The position numbers were made by a program, and so were the translations under genes. Positions 25,700 through 33,851 of a stretch of 64,000 nucleotides of DNA are shown piece after piece. The stretch is from Paenibacillus_D sp047238105 (GTDB lineage: Bacteria > Bacillota > Bacilli > Paenibacillales > Paenibacillaceae): NCBI RefSeq assembly GCF_047238105.1, contig NZ_JBDFMD010000001.1, positions 682,001-746,000 of the forward strand. The letters run 5' to 3'. Within the stretch, counting starts at the first letter, position 1. Each line of letters opens with the position of its first letter. Below the pieces are notes generated by a model. The model did no database searches. It saw only the letters and a list, made by a program, of their open reading frames with translations, and was not told the DNA's origin.

Positions 25700-26383
25700 A
25701 TGTTGTTCTTTCACCCGATGGATTTTCTCATTATTATTGCGTTTGGTATTTCATTGTGGGCTCAGTTCCGAGTGAAAAGCACCTTCAATAAATGGACGCA
25801 AGTGTCCGCCTCCAGCGGCCTCACCGGCTACCAGGCTGCGCGGCGGATGCTGGATAACAACGGTCTGCATGATGTCCAGATCGAGCCGGTCCAGGGCCGT
25901 CTGACGGATCATTACGACCCGATGAACCGCGTTGTCAGACTGTCAGAGCCGGTATATTATGAGGGCTCGATCTCTGCCATCTCGGTAGCCTGCCACGAGG
26001 TCGGACATGCGATCCAGCACGCCAACAGCTATCCGATGCTGGTGCTGCGCCACAAGATGTTCCCGGTCGTCAACCTGGTATCCGGCATCGCGCCGTTCCT
26101 GCTGATCGCAGGGATCCTTTTTCAGGCCACCGGACTTATCGGTATCGGTATCGTATTCTTCTCAGCTGCTGTGCTGTTCCAGCTCGTGACACTGCCGGTC
26201 GAGTTCAACGCCAGCAGCCGCGCCCGCGATCTGATGATCTCCGAAGGCTTCATCCGCTCCGAGGAAGAAGGCGGCGTCGCCAAGGTGCTGAACGCAGCTG
26301 CATTGACTTACGTAGCCGCTGCTCTGATCTCGCTCCTGGAGCTGCTGAAGTTTGTAATGATCTTCGCCTCTAACCGAGAATAA
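25700..26383 (+). CDS. YugP-type membrane zinc metallopeptidase
   Basis: 227 aa. A first span (about 8-22), a cytosolic loop with the zinc motif HEVGHA (H99, E100, H103) and two or three C-terminal spans (about 117-160 and 197-222). The family (DUF1751/zinc_protease_2) is a conserved Firmicutes membrane peptidase of unknown substrate. The ATG at 25700 is 10 nt from AAAAGGAGG; an upstream TTG at 25691 is too close to it. It is downstream of the MerR regulator in the same direction and ended by a strong terminator. Confidence 0.88.
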   Translation: MLFFHPMDFLIIIAFGISLWAQFRVKSTFNKWTQVSASSGLTGYQAARRMLDNNGLHDVQIEPVQGRLTDHYDPMNRVVRLSEPVYYEGSISAISVACHEVGHAIQHANSYPMLVLRHKMFPVVNLVSGIAPFLLIAGILFQATGLIGIGIVFFSAAVLFQLVTLPVEFNASSRARDLMISEGFIRSEEEGGVAKVLNAAALTYVAAALISLLELLKFVMIFASNRE

Positions 26384-26406
26384 CGGGAACGGCTGTCGCC
26401 GTCAAT

Positions 26407-26447
26407 AAAAAGCCCGCTTGCGCGTCTATACGATGCAAGCGGGCTTT
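26407..26447. terminator. bidirectional terminator between yugP and LysR genes
   Basis: AAAAGCCCGCTTGC and GCAAGCGGGCTTTT form a 14-bp stem around a 13 nt loop. It closes convergent genes and is preceded by a 15-nt copy of the dispersed repeat. Confidence 0.92.
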
Positions 26448-26473
26448 TGGTAATGGTTGGCAGATCGAGCACA

Positions 26474-27382
26474 TCAACGCTCGTGTTCCCGTGGCTTGTC
26501 CGCAAAGTATTGCAGCAAAAATGTCTGGAACGCCTTGGCGACCAGCGGCAGCTTCTGATGCGAGCGCTGGATCAGTCCGATCGTACGCGTCACCTGCGGA
26601 CCGTGCACCGCTACTTTGGCAGGCTGCAGACGGTCGGAGGAGTACAACGCCATCTCAGGCAGCAGACTAACCCCCATCCCGGCAGCGACGAGTCCGCGGA
26701 TCGTCTCGGTCTCCTCGCCCTCGAAGCTGATCTGCGGCGTAAAACCAGCCGCCAGGCAGGCTTCCCAGACGATCGGACGCAACGAGTAGCCTTCGCTGAA
26801 CAGCACAAAGGGCTCGTCCCTCAGCTGCTCCAGCCGGATCGAGGCCTCTCCCGCGAAACGGTGGCCCGGCGGCAGTACGGCATACAGCTCTTCCGTGAGC
26901 AGAACCGCACCGCACACCTGTTCATGCATCTCGGGAAATGGAGAGATAAAGGCCAGATCGATATCCCCCTTGAGAAGCTCGCTGATCAAGGACGGATACA
27001 TCCCCTGCTTGAAGCGAAACTTGACATGGGGATACCGCTTGCGGAATTCGGCCACAACCTCGGGCACCAGTTGGATCCCCAGACTGTGCGGGAACCCGAT
27101 CCGGATCTCGCCGCGTTCGGGATCCATGAATTCATGGACCTCGACCACCGCCCGCTCCAGATCGCCGAGAATGTGTTCGAGCCGCTTCAGGAAAAGCTGT
27201 CCGACCGGGGTCAGCTGCACATTCCTCCCCTTCTGGATGAATAGCTGCAAGCCCAGCTCCTCCTCCAGCTGCCTGATCTGCCGGCTCACCGCCGATTGCG
27301 CTACATGCAGCGCCTCCGCCGCTTTGGTCACATGCTCCAGCCTGGCCACTTTGACGAAGTAGTACAGCTGTCTCAACTCCAT
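26474..27382 (-). CDS. LysR-family regulator resembling GltC
   Basis: 302 aa. An N-terminal winged helix (MELRQLYYFVKVARLEHVTK, VAQSAVSRQIRQLEEELGL) and a two-lobed effector domain. The local sequence (RGEIRIGFPHSLG, EDETIRGLVAAGMGVSLLPE pattern) recalls Bacillus GltC, activator of glutamate synthase, more than other LysR proteins. No gltAB genes are in the window, so the target and the name are inference. It lies 12 nt downstream of the rhomboid protease gene. AGAGAGGA precedes the ATG. Confidence 0.88.
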   Translation of the reverse strand: MELRQLYYFVKVARLEHVTKAAEALHVAQSAVSRQIRQLEEELGLQLFIQKGRNVQLTPVGQLFLKRLEHILGDLERAVVEVHEFMDPERGEIRIGFPHSLGIQLVPEVVAEFRKRYPHVKFRFKQGMYPSLISELLKGDIDLAFISPFPEMHEQVCGAVLLTEELYAVLPPGHRFAGEASIRLEQLRDEPFVLFSEGYSLRPIVWEACLAAGFTPQISFEGEETETIRGLVAAGMGVSLLPEMALYSSDRLQPAKVAVHGPQVTRTIGLIQRSHQKLPLVAKAFQTFLLQYFADKPREHER

Positions 27383-27394
27383 AGCTGTTCCTCT

Positions 27395-28012
27395 CTATCT
27401 CCGCCGCTGCAGCAGGCCGTATAGTGCGAAGCCGGCAAAGCCGCCGCCGACATGCGCCATCAGGTCAATCCGACTGATAAAGATGGACATCAACACCCCG
27501 ATCACCAGAATCGTGATCACCGTCTTCCTCGAAGCCTCATCCAGTTTGTTGCGCTGCAGCAGGACGATATGGAGGAACGCACCAAACACGCCGTAGATGG
27601 CTCCGGAGGCGCCGGCTGATACACCAAATCGCACGGAATCATCATACAACACCAGGCTTAAGAAACTGCCGGCAATCCCGCTAAGAATGTAAAACGCAAA
27701 GTAACGGACATGTCCGAGCAGACGTTCCAGCGGCGGCGCAAACACTAGCAGAGAAAAACAATTAAATAGCAGATGTTGCCAGCCGATGTGCAGGAACATC
27801 GCGCTTAAATAACGCCACGGCTCCGCCAAACCGAAGGGATCTATAGACGGAGCCTTGATAAAGGCCCCCCAACGCAACAGATTGAGCGTGTTCATTGACC
27901 CTCCGGTCAGCTCCAAAATTGCAAACATGACGAGATTGATCGCCAGCAGCACAGAGGTGACGGGGTAAAACTTCAAATACGAGCGAAAGCTCTCATAACG
28001 CAAAAATATCAA
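27395..28012 (-). CDS. rhomboid-family intramembrane serine protease
   Basis: 205 aa from TTG 28012, selected because AAAGGAGG lies 7 nt upstream; longer frames begin inside that site. Six predicted spans. The catalytic dyad is S136 (GASGAIYG) and H187 (MAHVGGGFAG), and the HxxxN oxyanion motif is H80/N84 (WQHLLFN). It cleaves within membranes, releasing or degrading membrane proteins. It has no extra cytosolic domains, unlike the larger GluP of Bacillus. The LysR gene follows 12 nt downstream; tpx is divergent. Confidence 0.9.
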   Translation of the reverse strand: MIFLRYESFRSYLKFYPVTSVLLAINLVMFAILELTGGSMNTLNLLRWGAFIKAPSIDPFGLAEPWRYLSAMFLHIGWQHLLFNCFSLLVFAPPLERLLGHVRYFAFYILSGIAGSFLSLVLYDDSVRFGVSAGASGAIYGVFGAFLHIVLLQRNKLDEASRKTVITILVIGVLMSIFISRIDLMAHVGGGFAGFALYGLLQRRR

Positions 28013-28123
28013 CGGGACGCCTCCTTTGTACATGCCATACAGATTGGACAAGGGTCTTGGCTTACGATTATAATGAATGGGGTAATCCAATACTTGCATA
28101 CGATAGAGGAGGAATTCTTAATC

Positions 28124-28642
28124 ATGGCTCAACAACGCAAAGGTGTAGCCACCCTCAAGGGCAACCCGATCACTCTGCTCGGCCCGGAACTCAAAGTCGG
28201 CGATCCGGCACCGGACTTCGTGCTCAACAAATCGCTGGTCGACAGTGTGTCGCTCAAAGACTACGCCGGCAAAGTCAAGCTGATCAGTGTCGTCCCTTCT
28301 ATCGATACAGGGGTATGCGATGCTCAGACACGCCGATTCAATGAGGAAGCTTCGGCTTTCGGAGACAATGTCGTCATCCTGACCGTCAGCGCCGACTTGC
28401 CGTTCGCCCAATCCCGCTGGTGCGGAGCAGCGGGCGTAGACAAGGTGACCATGCTGTCCGATTATAAGGACAACAACTTCGGTTCCGCTTACGGCGTCCT
28501 GATCGAGGAGCTCAAGCTGGATATGCGCGCGATCTTCGTCATCGATGCCAGCGACACCATCCGCTACATCGAGATCCTGCCTGAGATGACTGAGCATCCG
28601 AACTATGATCAAGCGCTCCAAGCTGTACGCGCGCTCATCTAA
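28124..28642 (+). CDS. tpx: thiol peroxidase
   Basis: 172 aa, atypical 2-Cys peroxiredoxin. Peroxidatic C65 sits in VPSIDTGVCDAQTRRFN and resolving C100 in SRWCGAAG, the classic Tpx spacing. It reduces alkyl and hydrogen peroxides using thioredoxin in the cytosol. ATG 28124 has AGAGGAGG upstream. It is monocistronic, divergent from the rhomboid gene and closed by a strong bidirectional terminator. Confidence 0.95.
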   Translation: MAQQRKGVATLKGNPITLLGPELKVGDPAPDFVLNKSLVDSVSLKDYAGKVKLISVVPSIDTGVCDAQTRRFNEEASAFGDNVVILTVSADLPFAQSRWCGAAGVDKVTMLSDYKDNNFGSAYGVLIEELKLDMRAIFVIDASDTIRYIEILPEMTEHPNYDQALQAVRALI

Positions 28643-28670
28643 CGCAGTCCCATATCGGCCCCAAAGCGAA

Positions 28671-28708
28671 AATAAAGCGAGAGAAGGCAGCCCCTTCCTC
28701 GCTTTATT
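28671..28708. terminator. bidirectional terminator after tpx
   Basis: AATAAAGCGAG and CTCGCTTTATT with an inner GAAGG/CCTTC pair form a stable stem between convergent genes. Confidence 0.9.
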
Positions 28709-28710
28709 GT

Positions 28711-29103
28711 CTATGGACTGTTCGTCTTATAGGCAGCCATCTTCTTGTCGAGCGTACGGTAGATATCAAGAATGACCCGATAGTTGGAACCGAGATCACC
28801 CAGCGAGCCCCGCGATGCCGAGTAGATATCCACTGCCGTCGTAACCGGATTGATGCTAATAACCGACACCGTAATATCCATCGTTCTACCGGTTGCCGTT
28901 CGCTTCTCGACGACGATCTCGCCTACGGACTGTACTTCGTGAAGCACTTTATAGCCCTGCATCTTCTTGAGAGTCGATACGACATCCTCCCATACCTTAT
29001 CTTTGGACAGCTTGTAGTAATGGGATTTCAATAACGGATCCTTGGCTTTGTCCCCCGTCTGTTCAAAACTGCGGAGCAGTCCAATCAGTGTCCGTTTCAA
29101 CAC
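28711..29103 (-). CDS. DUF1499-like small protein
   Basis: 130 aa from GTG 29103, preceded by GGAGGGGG. The C-terminal segment SASRGSLGDLGSNYRVILDI resembles the end of DUF1499 proteins, where a DLGxN motif is conserved. The rest is a mixed alpha/beta domain without obvious catalytic residues or signal peptide. Function unknown. Family membership is by eye only and is moderately sure. Confidence 0.7.
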   Translation of the reverse strand: MLKRTLIGLLRSFEQTGDKAKDPLLKSHYYKLSKDKVWEDVVSTLKKMQGYKVLHEVQSVGEIVVEKRTATGRTMDITVSVISINPVTTAVDIYSASRGSLGDLGSNYRVILDIYRTLDKKMAAYKTNSP

Positions 29104-29220
29104 GACATCTCCCCCTCCAACGTCTATGTATATGTGTGAGTTCAAACCTTCTATAAGATGGACTCTCGTTTCATATACAAGGGCAACTTATGACACAAGG
29201 TCCCATTTGCATTGCGCTGA

Positions 29221-29263
29221 AATATAAGCTCGTATAAGAGCTGAACTTATACGAGCTTATATT
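29221..29263. repeat. perfect 18-bp inverted repeat
   Basis: AATATAAGCTCGTATAAG (29221-29238) and its exact complement (29246-29263) flank a 7 nt loop, downstream of the 6S RNA and upstream of the DUF1499-like gene. No T-tract follows on either strand. It may be an RNA processing hairpin, an operator or a relic of the dispersed repeat. Confidence 0.8.
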
Positions 29264-29303
29264 AAGGTCAAATCCGGCGCCCATCGCCGGAGCATCTGTT
29301 ATA

Positions 29304-29484
29304 ACATCCCCGCTGATGCCGTCCGGCTAGCTTGTTTCTGAACCCGCTCTCGCAGGTGGGTGACCGCAGAGACGCATTTGAAGTCCCTTTTCGGGGGCAT
29401 GACAGCCGCGACTCGATCTAGGTCTCCCGTAGTACAGCCATTGGTTCAAAACAAGGTGAAGCCGTAACGCACACCGCAGGATGT
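29304..29484 (-). ncRNA. ssrS: 6S RNA
   Basis: The minus strand from about 29484 to 29304 folds as a rod with a central bubble. ACATCC at the 5' end pairs with GGATGT at the 3' end. CTTGTTTTGAACC (29455-29443) pairs with GGTTCAGAAACAAG (29344-29331), and GGGAGAC pairs with GTCTCT nearer the tip. Bubble strands contain 6S-like motifs (GGTGTGCGTTACGG; CACCCACCTGCG...GGGTTCA; CCGGACGGCATC). A sigma-A promoter sits at the right distance upstream. 6S RNA mimics an open promoter and sequesters housekeeping RNA polymerase in stationary phase. It was identified by eye, not by covariance search. Confidence 0.78.
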
Positions 29485-29491
29485 AATAGCT

Positions 29492-29520
29492 ATTATAGTC
29501 TTTTTAAACGTGAAAGTAAA
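29492..29520 (-). promoter_or_regulatory. sigma-A promoter of 6S RNA
   Basis: TTTACT, a 17 nt spacer and a perfect TATAAT (29497-29492) on the minus strand. The predicted start at about 29484-29485 coincides with the first paired base of the RNA. Confidence 0.75.
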
Positions 29521-29535
29521 CTGAACGCCAGACTG

Positions 29536-30339
29536 TTACTTGGCCTGCTCGGACTCGTCCTTGACGGATGCTCCGTCCATCCGCGCCAGCTCCAAATCCT
29601 CTTCTTCTTCCTGCGACCGCTTCGCCTCTTCTTCAGCCGCCGCTTTCTCGGCCTGCATCTGCAGCTTCTGGTAGATCAGAAAGAAGTTGTAGAAGGAAAC
29701 GGTGGCAATGATGCTCCCCATGAAGAACGGGATGAGAAAGGTAAATTGAAAGCTGATAAATACGACGGCGCCGCTCATGATCACCGTGGACAGCGAGCGG
29801 AAGGGACGGCCAATCGTAATCAGAATTGCATTTTTGAGGAGCTGAAACGTCTTCATGTGATAATGAACCATCATGGAGAAATAGTTGAACATCGATATGA
29901 ACAACAAGACCATCAACCCGATGAAAACGAATGAGAGAAGCTGAAACGAAGTCAGCTCATTCATATAAAACCGGTAATTGACGTACATGATGACGAACAA
30001 CAGCGTGTAAAGAAGTCCGCCGAGCATGCTTTGCAGATAATTTTCTTTGTAGCCCCGGAAATAGGTCTTGAACAAAGGCACATCCACCTCGCCCATCACC
30101 CATTTCCGCGCAACCGCAAAGAGAGCTGCAGTAGCCGGGAAAAAGAAAAACGGCGCGACGATGGCCGCCATGATCAGAGCAGTGAACAGCTCATCCTCCG
30201 TCGACGACAAAAACAACCCTGTTACAAGCAAAAATACAAACGGAATGGAGCAGATAATCCAAAGCACATTCGTCACGGACAGCCGCATGATCCATTCGGA
30301 GATTTTGTAAAAGCCTCCCATGAGGCCTCTCATTTCCAT
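29536..30339 (-). CDS. DUF624 (YesL-type) membrane protein
   Basis: 267 aa, five or six predicted spans (for example LWIICSIPFVFLLVTGLFL) with the DUF624 signature around FKTYFRGYKENYLQS, and a C-terminal cytosolic tail rich in Glu, Lys and Ala that should form a coiled coil (about 225-267). DUF624 proteins often accompany carbohydrate ABC importers, but none adjoins here. ATG 30339 is chosen from GGGGGAG 5 nt upstream. Function unknown. Confidence 0.85.
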   Translation of the reverse strand: MEMRGLMGGFYKISEWIMRLSVTNVLWIICSIPFVFLLVTGLFLSSTEDELFTALIMAAIVAPFFFFPATAALFAVARKWVMGEVDVPLFKTYFRGYKENYLQSMLGGLLYTLLFVIMYVNYRFYMNELTSFQLLSFVFIGLMVLLFISMFNYFSMMVHYHMKTFQLLKNAILITIGRPFRSLSTVIMSGAVVFISFQFTFLIPFFMGSIIATVSFYNFFLIYQKLQMQAEKAAAEEEAKRSQEEEEDLELARMDGASVKDESEQAK

Positions 30340-30535
30340 GTTGACTCCCCCTAAACTGTTCGGACTATCACAAGCGGCCGGCAAGATTCGTAAACGTTCT
30401 CATAGGTCGTTCTGGCAAGCCGCCGAGCCGTCACGCGCCTATTTTGTCATACGGTGGGCTAGCGTCTAAACGGCTGCCACCTAAGGGCCATAAGATAAGG
30501 TGTAATCCTAACCAACACCCAAAGGAGGTTGCCGC

Positions 30536-30643
30536 ATGAGCGAAAGAGGATATGGCGGATACGGTGGCTTCGCAACTTCGACAGGAACAATCCTTGTATT
30601 GTTCATCCTGCTTGTCATCATCAGCCGGACGTTTCTTTACTAA
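30536..30643 (+). CDS. YjcZ-family sporulation mini-protein
   Basis: 35 aa. AAAGGAGG lies 7 nt before ATG 30536. The product starts with a Gly/Tyr-rich segment (MSERGYGGYGGFATS) and continues as one hydrophobic helix (TILVLFILLVIIS), the standard layout of YjcZ/YhfH-type small proteins made in the developing spore. Upstream CATACGG near 30448 vaguely resembles a SigK -10 but is unproved. Single gene. Confidence 0.8.
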   Translation: MSERGYGGYGGFATSTGTILVLFILLVIISRTFLY

Positions 30644-30666
30644 ACGCCTAATCGCCGCATGACGAA

Positions 30667-30722
30667 AACCGGGGATCCACGGCCATGCATCTCTTCAGAT
30701 GCGAGGCCATGGATCAACTCCC
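30667..30722 (-). terminator. terminator downstream of cshA
   Basis: Long imperfect hairpin (GATCCATGGCC/GGCCGTGGATC with an inner CATCT/AGATG) followed on the minus strand by CCGGTTTTC. It lies between the convergent yjcZ-type and helicase genes. Confidence 0.65.
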
Positions 30723-30733
30723 GGTTATTGTCA

Positions 30734-32323
30734 TTAGTTGTTTACATAATCGTCGGAGGAGCTGCGTGGACGACGTCCTTCGCCACCGCGACTCTCACCG
30801 TCACGGCTGCCGGTGTAACCGCCGCGGCCGCTGCCGTAGCTGCTGCTCCGGCTGCTGCCGTATCCGCCACGGCCGCTGCCGCCACTGCTGCCGCGATTGC
30901 CACCACCTTGTCCCCCGCGGTAGCCAGAACCGCTGCGTCCCCGGTCATTGAAACCGGAGAAGCGGCGCCCGTTGGTACGGACATCCGGACGACGTTTCTT
31001 GGCACGGATCGGATCTTCAGGCGTCAGCTCGATGTTGACGTCTTTCTTCTCGCCGGTCAGCAGCTTCAGCGCCGCTGCCAGCAGATGAACCGAATCATAG
31101 CGTTCCAGCAACTGAATCGCTGTGCCTTTGAATTCATTGAAGTCCTCGGACTGGATAATCTCCAGCAGCCGCTCAGCCGTGACCCGCTGTTTGCCCTCGA
31201 TCGCTTCAGCCAGCGAAGGCAGCGCTTTTCGGGAGATCTTCTGGCGGGTGACACGCTCGATAAAGTGCAGATGATCGATCTCGCGTGGCGTTACAAATGA
31301 CCATGCTGTACCTTCTTTGCCGGCGCGGCCTGTCCGGCCGATGCGGTGAACATAGCTCTCCGGGTCCTGCGGAAGGTCAAAGTTGATGACGTGGGAAACC
31401 CCGGATACGTCCAGACCGCGCGCTGCTACGTCGGTGGCAACGAGTACATCGATGCTGCCGTCGCGGAACTTGCGCATGACATTGTCACGCTGGTTCTGCG
31501 AGAGATCGCCATGCAGGCCGTCCGCCGAGTATCCGCGCTTCTGCAGCGCTTCGCTCAGCTCGTCTACCCGCCGTTTGGTGCGTCCGAAGATAATCGCCAG
31601 GTCTGGGGATTCCATGTCCAGCAGACGGCTCAAACCTTCGAATTTTTGGCGCTCGTGCACTTCGATGTATGCCTGATCGATCAGCGGCGCCGTAATGTTC
31701 TTAGGAATAACGGAGACGTGCTCAGGATCCTTAAGGAACTGCTGGGCCAAACGTTGGATATTCGGCGGCATCGTCGCCGAGAACAGCATCGTATGGCGCT
31801 CTTCAGGTACAAGCTTCAGGATCGACTGGATGTCTTCCATGAAGCCCATATCCAGCATTTCGTCCGCTTCGTCGAGGATAACGGTCTGGACATCGTCAAG
31901 CTTGATCGTCCTCCGGTTGATATGGTCCAGCAGTCTGCCTGGCGTACCGATGATGATCTGCGGACGCTTCTTGAGCGCGCGGATCTGGCGGCCGATATCC
32001 TGTCCGCCATAGATGGGCAGCGAGCGGATGCCTTTAAACCGGGACAGCTTGCCGATCTCTTCCGCAACCTGAATCGCCAGCTCCCGTGTAGGGGTCATGA
32101 TCAGAGCTACGATACGGTCCTCGGAAACCGGGATCTTATTGATGAGTGGAATGGCGAAGGCGGCAGTCTTGCCTGTGCCTGTCTGTGCCTGGCCGATCAG
32201 ATCCTTGCCGGTGATGGCTACAGGGATCGCTTTGTCTTGTATTGGGGTTGACTCCTCAAAGCCCAACTCTGTGATGGCTTGCAGAACCTTTGGCTCCAAG
32301 CCGAATTCAGCAAATGTTTTCAA
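30734..32323 (-). CDS. cshA: DEAD-box RNA helicase
   Basis: 529 aa. All DEAD-box motifs are present: Q motif (GFEESTPIQ), Walker A AQTGTGKT, PTRELA, TPGRLLDH, DEAD within LDEADEML, SAT, and C-terminal HRIGRTGRAG. A CshA-type extension (about 380-450) precedes a ~95-residue Arg/Gly/Ser-rich tail (RGG repeats) for RNA contact. It unwinds RNA in ribosome assembly and mRNA decay, often at low temperature. The start is TTG 32323; an in-frame stop lies just upstream and AAAAAGGAG is 11 nt away. The G/C-biased tail creates long spurious frames on both strands. Confidence 0.93.
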   Translation of the reverse strand: MKTFAEFGLEPKVLQAITELGFEESTPIQDKAIPVAITGKDLIGQAQTGTGKTAAFAIPLINKIPVSEDRIVALIMTPTRELAIQVAEEIGKLSRFKGIRSLPIYGGQDIGRQIRALKKRPQIIIGTPGRLLDHINRRTIKLDDVQTVILDEADEMLDMGFMEDIQSILKLVPEERHTMLFSATMPPNIQRLAQQFLKDPEHVSVIPKNITAPLIDQAYIEVHERQKFEGLSRLLDMESPDLAIIFGRTKRRVDELSEALQKRGYSADGLHGDLSQNQRDNVMRKFRDGSIDVLVATDVAARGLDVSGVSHVINFDLPQDPESYVHRIGRTGRAGKEGTAWSFVTPREIDHLHFIERVTRQKISRKALPSLAEAIEGKQRVTAERLLEIIQSEDFNEFKGTAIQLLERYDSVHLLAAALKLLTGEKKDVNIELTPEDPIRAKKRRPDVRTNGRRFSGFNDRGRSGSGYRGGQGGGNRGSSGGSGRGGYGSSRSSSYGSGRGGYTGSRDGESRGGEGRRPRSSSDDYVNN

Positions 32324-32507
32324 ACGTACTCAAACTCCTTTTTATCTGCGTCTTACTTGAAAATTATCCTGTTCATTATAGCATACTTATGTCGATGAAT
32401 ACCAGCGGCACCTATATACACATCCTATATGAAGGCAAGTGCGGTTATGAAAGCGCCATCCTAGAAAGACTCCCAGCCCGCCGCACAAGCCGGAGAGGAG
32501 AAGACTG

Positions 32508-33332
32508 ATGAATATTCCAGGCAAGACTGCTACCGTCCTCTCAATGCTTGCCGGCTCGCTGCTCGTCGCTTTCGGTTTCAACATGCTGCTTATCCCGCTT
32601 GGCCTGCTGAGCGGCGGACTGTCAGGCGTCGCCATGATCATCGGTTATGCCACGGGCGGAGATATCGGTTGGCTATATTTTGCCCTCAATCTCCCCGTGC
32701 TGGTCTGGGGCTGGCTGCGGCTGGGCAGACCATTCATCTTCTGGAGCATGTTCTCCGTCGTGTCAGCGACCGTATTACTTAAGATACTCCCGGTTCAGCC
32801 GATTGCTCCGGATCTGCTGCTCGGCGCCCTCTTTGGCGGGATCCTCGTTGGCGCAGGCAGCGGCATCGCGCTAAGAATGGGCGGTTCTTCCGGCGGCTTT
32901 GATATTATCGCTTCGATTATTACCCGCAAGAGGGATGTGCCGGTGGGCAGTCTCATCTTCCTCCTGAACGGGATTGTGGTATTGGCGCTCGGTCTGCTCT
33001 CGGGAGACTGGCTGCCTGCCCTCTATTCGATGCTCTCGATGTTTGCTGCCGGCAAGATGGTCGATTGGCTCCACATCAGCCATCTCAAAGTAACCGTATT
33101 TATCGTCACGAATCGGACCAAGGAGCTGACAGGCCGTCTGCTGCAGCGCCCCCGAGGGGTGACGATCATCCGAACCCGAGGCGCTTACTCCGATGCGGAG
33201 CGGGACATGCTCATGACGGTAACAACCCGCTACGAGCTCTCCGAGCTGCGCCGGTTGATCTCCGAGCTCGATCCGGGAGCCTTTGTCAATATCGTGGAGA
33301 CGGCGGGCGTCATGGGTGAATTTCGCAAATAG
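32508..33332 (+). CDS. YitT-family membrane protein
   Basis: 274 aa. Five or six spans with conserved GFNMLLIPLGLLSGGLSG and GGSSGGFDII loops (YitT_membrane domain, about 1-190), and a C-terminal DUF2179 ligand-binding-like domain (about 215-270; GVTIIRTRGAYS...LMTVTTRYELSELRRLI). Widespread in Firmicutes; the transported ligand is not established. GGAGAGGAG precedes the ATG. It is divergent from cshA. Confidence 0.9.
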   Translation: MNIPGKTATVLSMLAGSLLVAFGFNMLLIPLGLLSGGLSGVAMIIGYATGGDIGWLYFALNLPVLVWGWLRLGRPFIFWSMFSVVSATVLLKILPVQPIAPDLLLGALFGGILVGAGSGIALRMGGSSGGFDIIASIITRKRDVPVGSLIFLLNGIVVLALGLLSGDWLPALYSMLSMFAAGKMVDWLHISHLKVTVFIVTNRTKELTGRLLQRPRGVTIIRTRGAYSDAERDMLMTVTTRYELSELRRLISELDPGAFVNIVETAGVMGEFRK

Positions 33333-33523
33333 CCGCCTCTGCGGCTTCAAACAGCCAGAAAGGCCCGGAATATGGGACGGATATGGATTTGCGGCAGCAA
33401 GACTAGGTTTTTTGAAGCATTCCTGTTATACTATAACCAATCCTCGATGCTTTGTTTCACGCCACTGGTAGTCCCTCATTTCTCAGATAATTCTTAGAAT
33501 TTTCGCGGGAAGGGTGATGCAGG

Positions 33524-33718
33524 ATGGATCATGAAACGGTAACACTATCGCGGATTGTCGAGAAGCTTGCACCGGAGATGTACTCATTCCTGACAGCAAA
33601 CGAATTGCAACTGAATATCGTGCTGCGAGACGGACTGGCGGTGCTTGAACCGGAAGACGCGATCGAGATCGTGCAGCACAGTATTTGTGAAGTTCAGAAG
33701 AATGTGTTATTGCAATGA
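33524..33718 (+). CDS. 64-aa hypothetical protein
   Basis: Acidic, all-helical looking protein (MDHETVTLSRIVEKLAPEMY...) with no membrane segment, cysteines or known motif. GGAAGGGTG lies upstream of ATG 33524 and an intrinsic terminator follows the stop directly, which supports a real monocistronic gene. No function can be proposed. Confidence 0.65.
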   Translation: MDHETVTLSRIVEKLAPEMYSFLTANELQLNIVLRDGLAVLEPEDAIEIVQHSICEVQKNVLLQ

Positions 33719-33724
33719 GGATAT

Positions 33725-33768
33725 GGCTATTCCCGATGCCGCACTGCGGAAACCGGGAATAGCTTTTT
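33725..33768 (+). terminator. terminator of the 64-aa gene
   Basis: GGCTATTCCCG pairs with CGGGAATAGC and is followed by TTTTT. Confidence 0.88.
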
Positions 33769-33851
33769 CATTTATCCTACGAAGGACCTCTGTCTCCCTC
33801 TCGTCAACTGGACTATACTGGAATCAATACGCTTAATGGGAGAGGAGAAGC

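Noticed and set aside
30659..31300. Plus-strand frame of 213 codons opposite the helicase tail
   Set aside because: It is an Ala/Thr-rich shadow of the Arg/Gly-repeat coding sequence of cshA.
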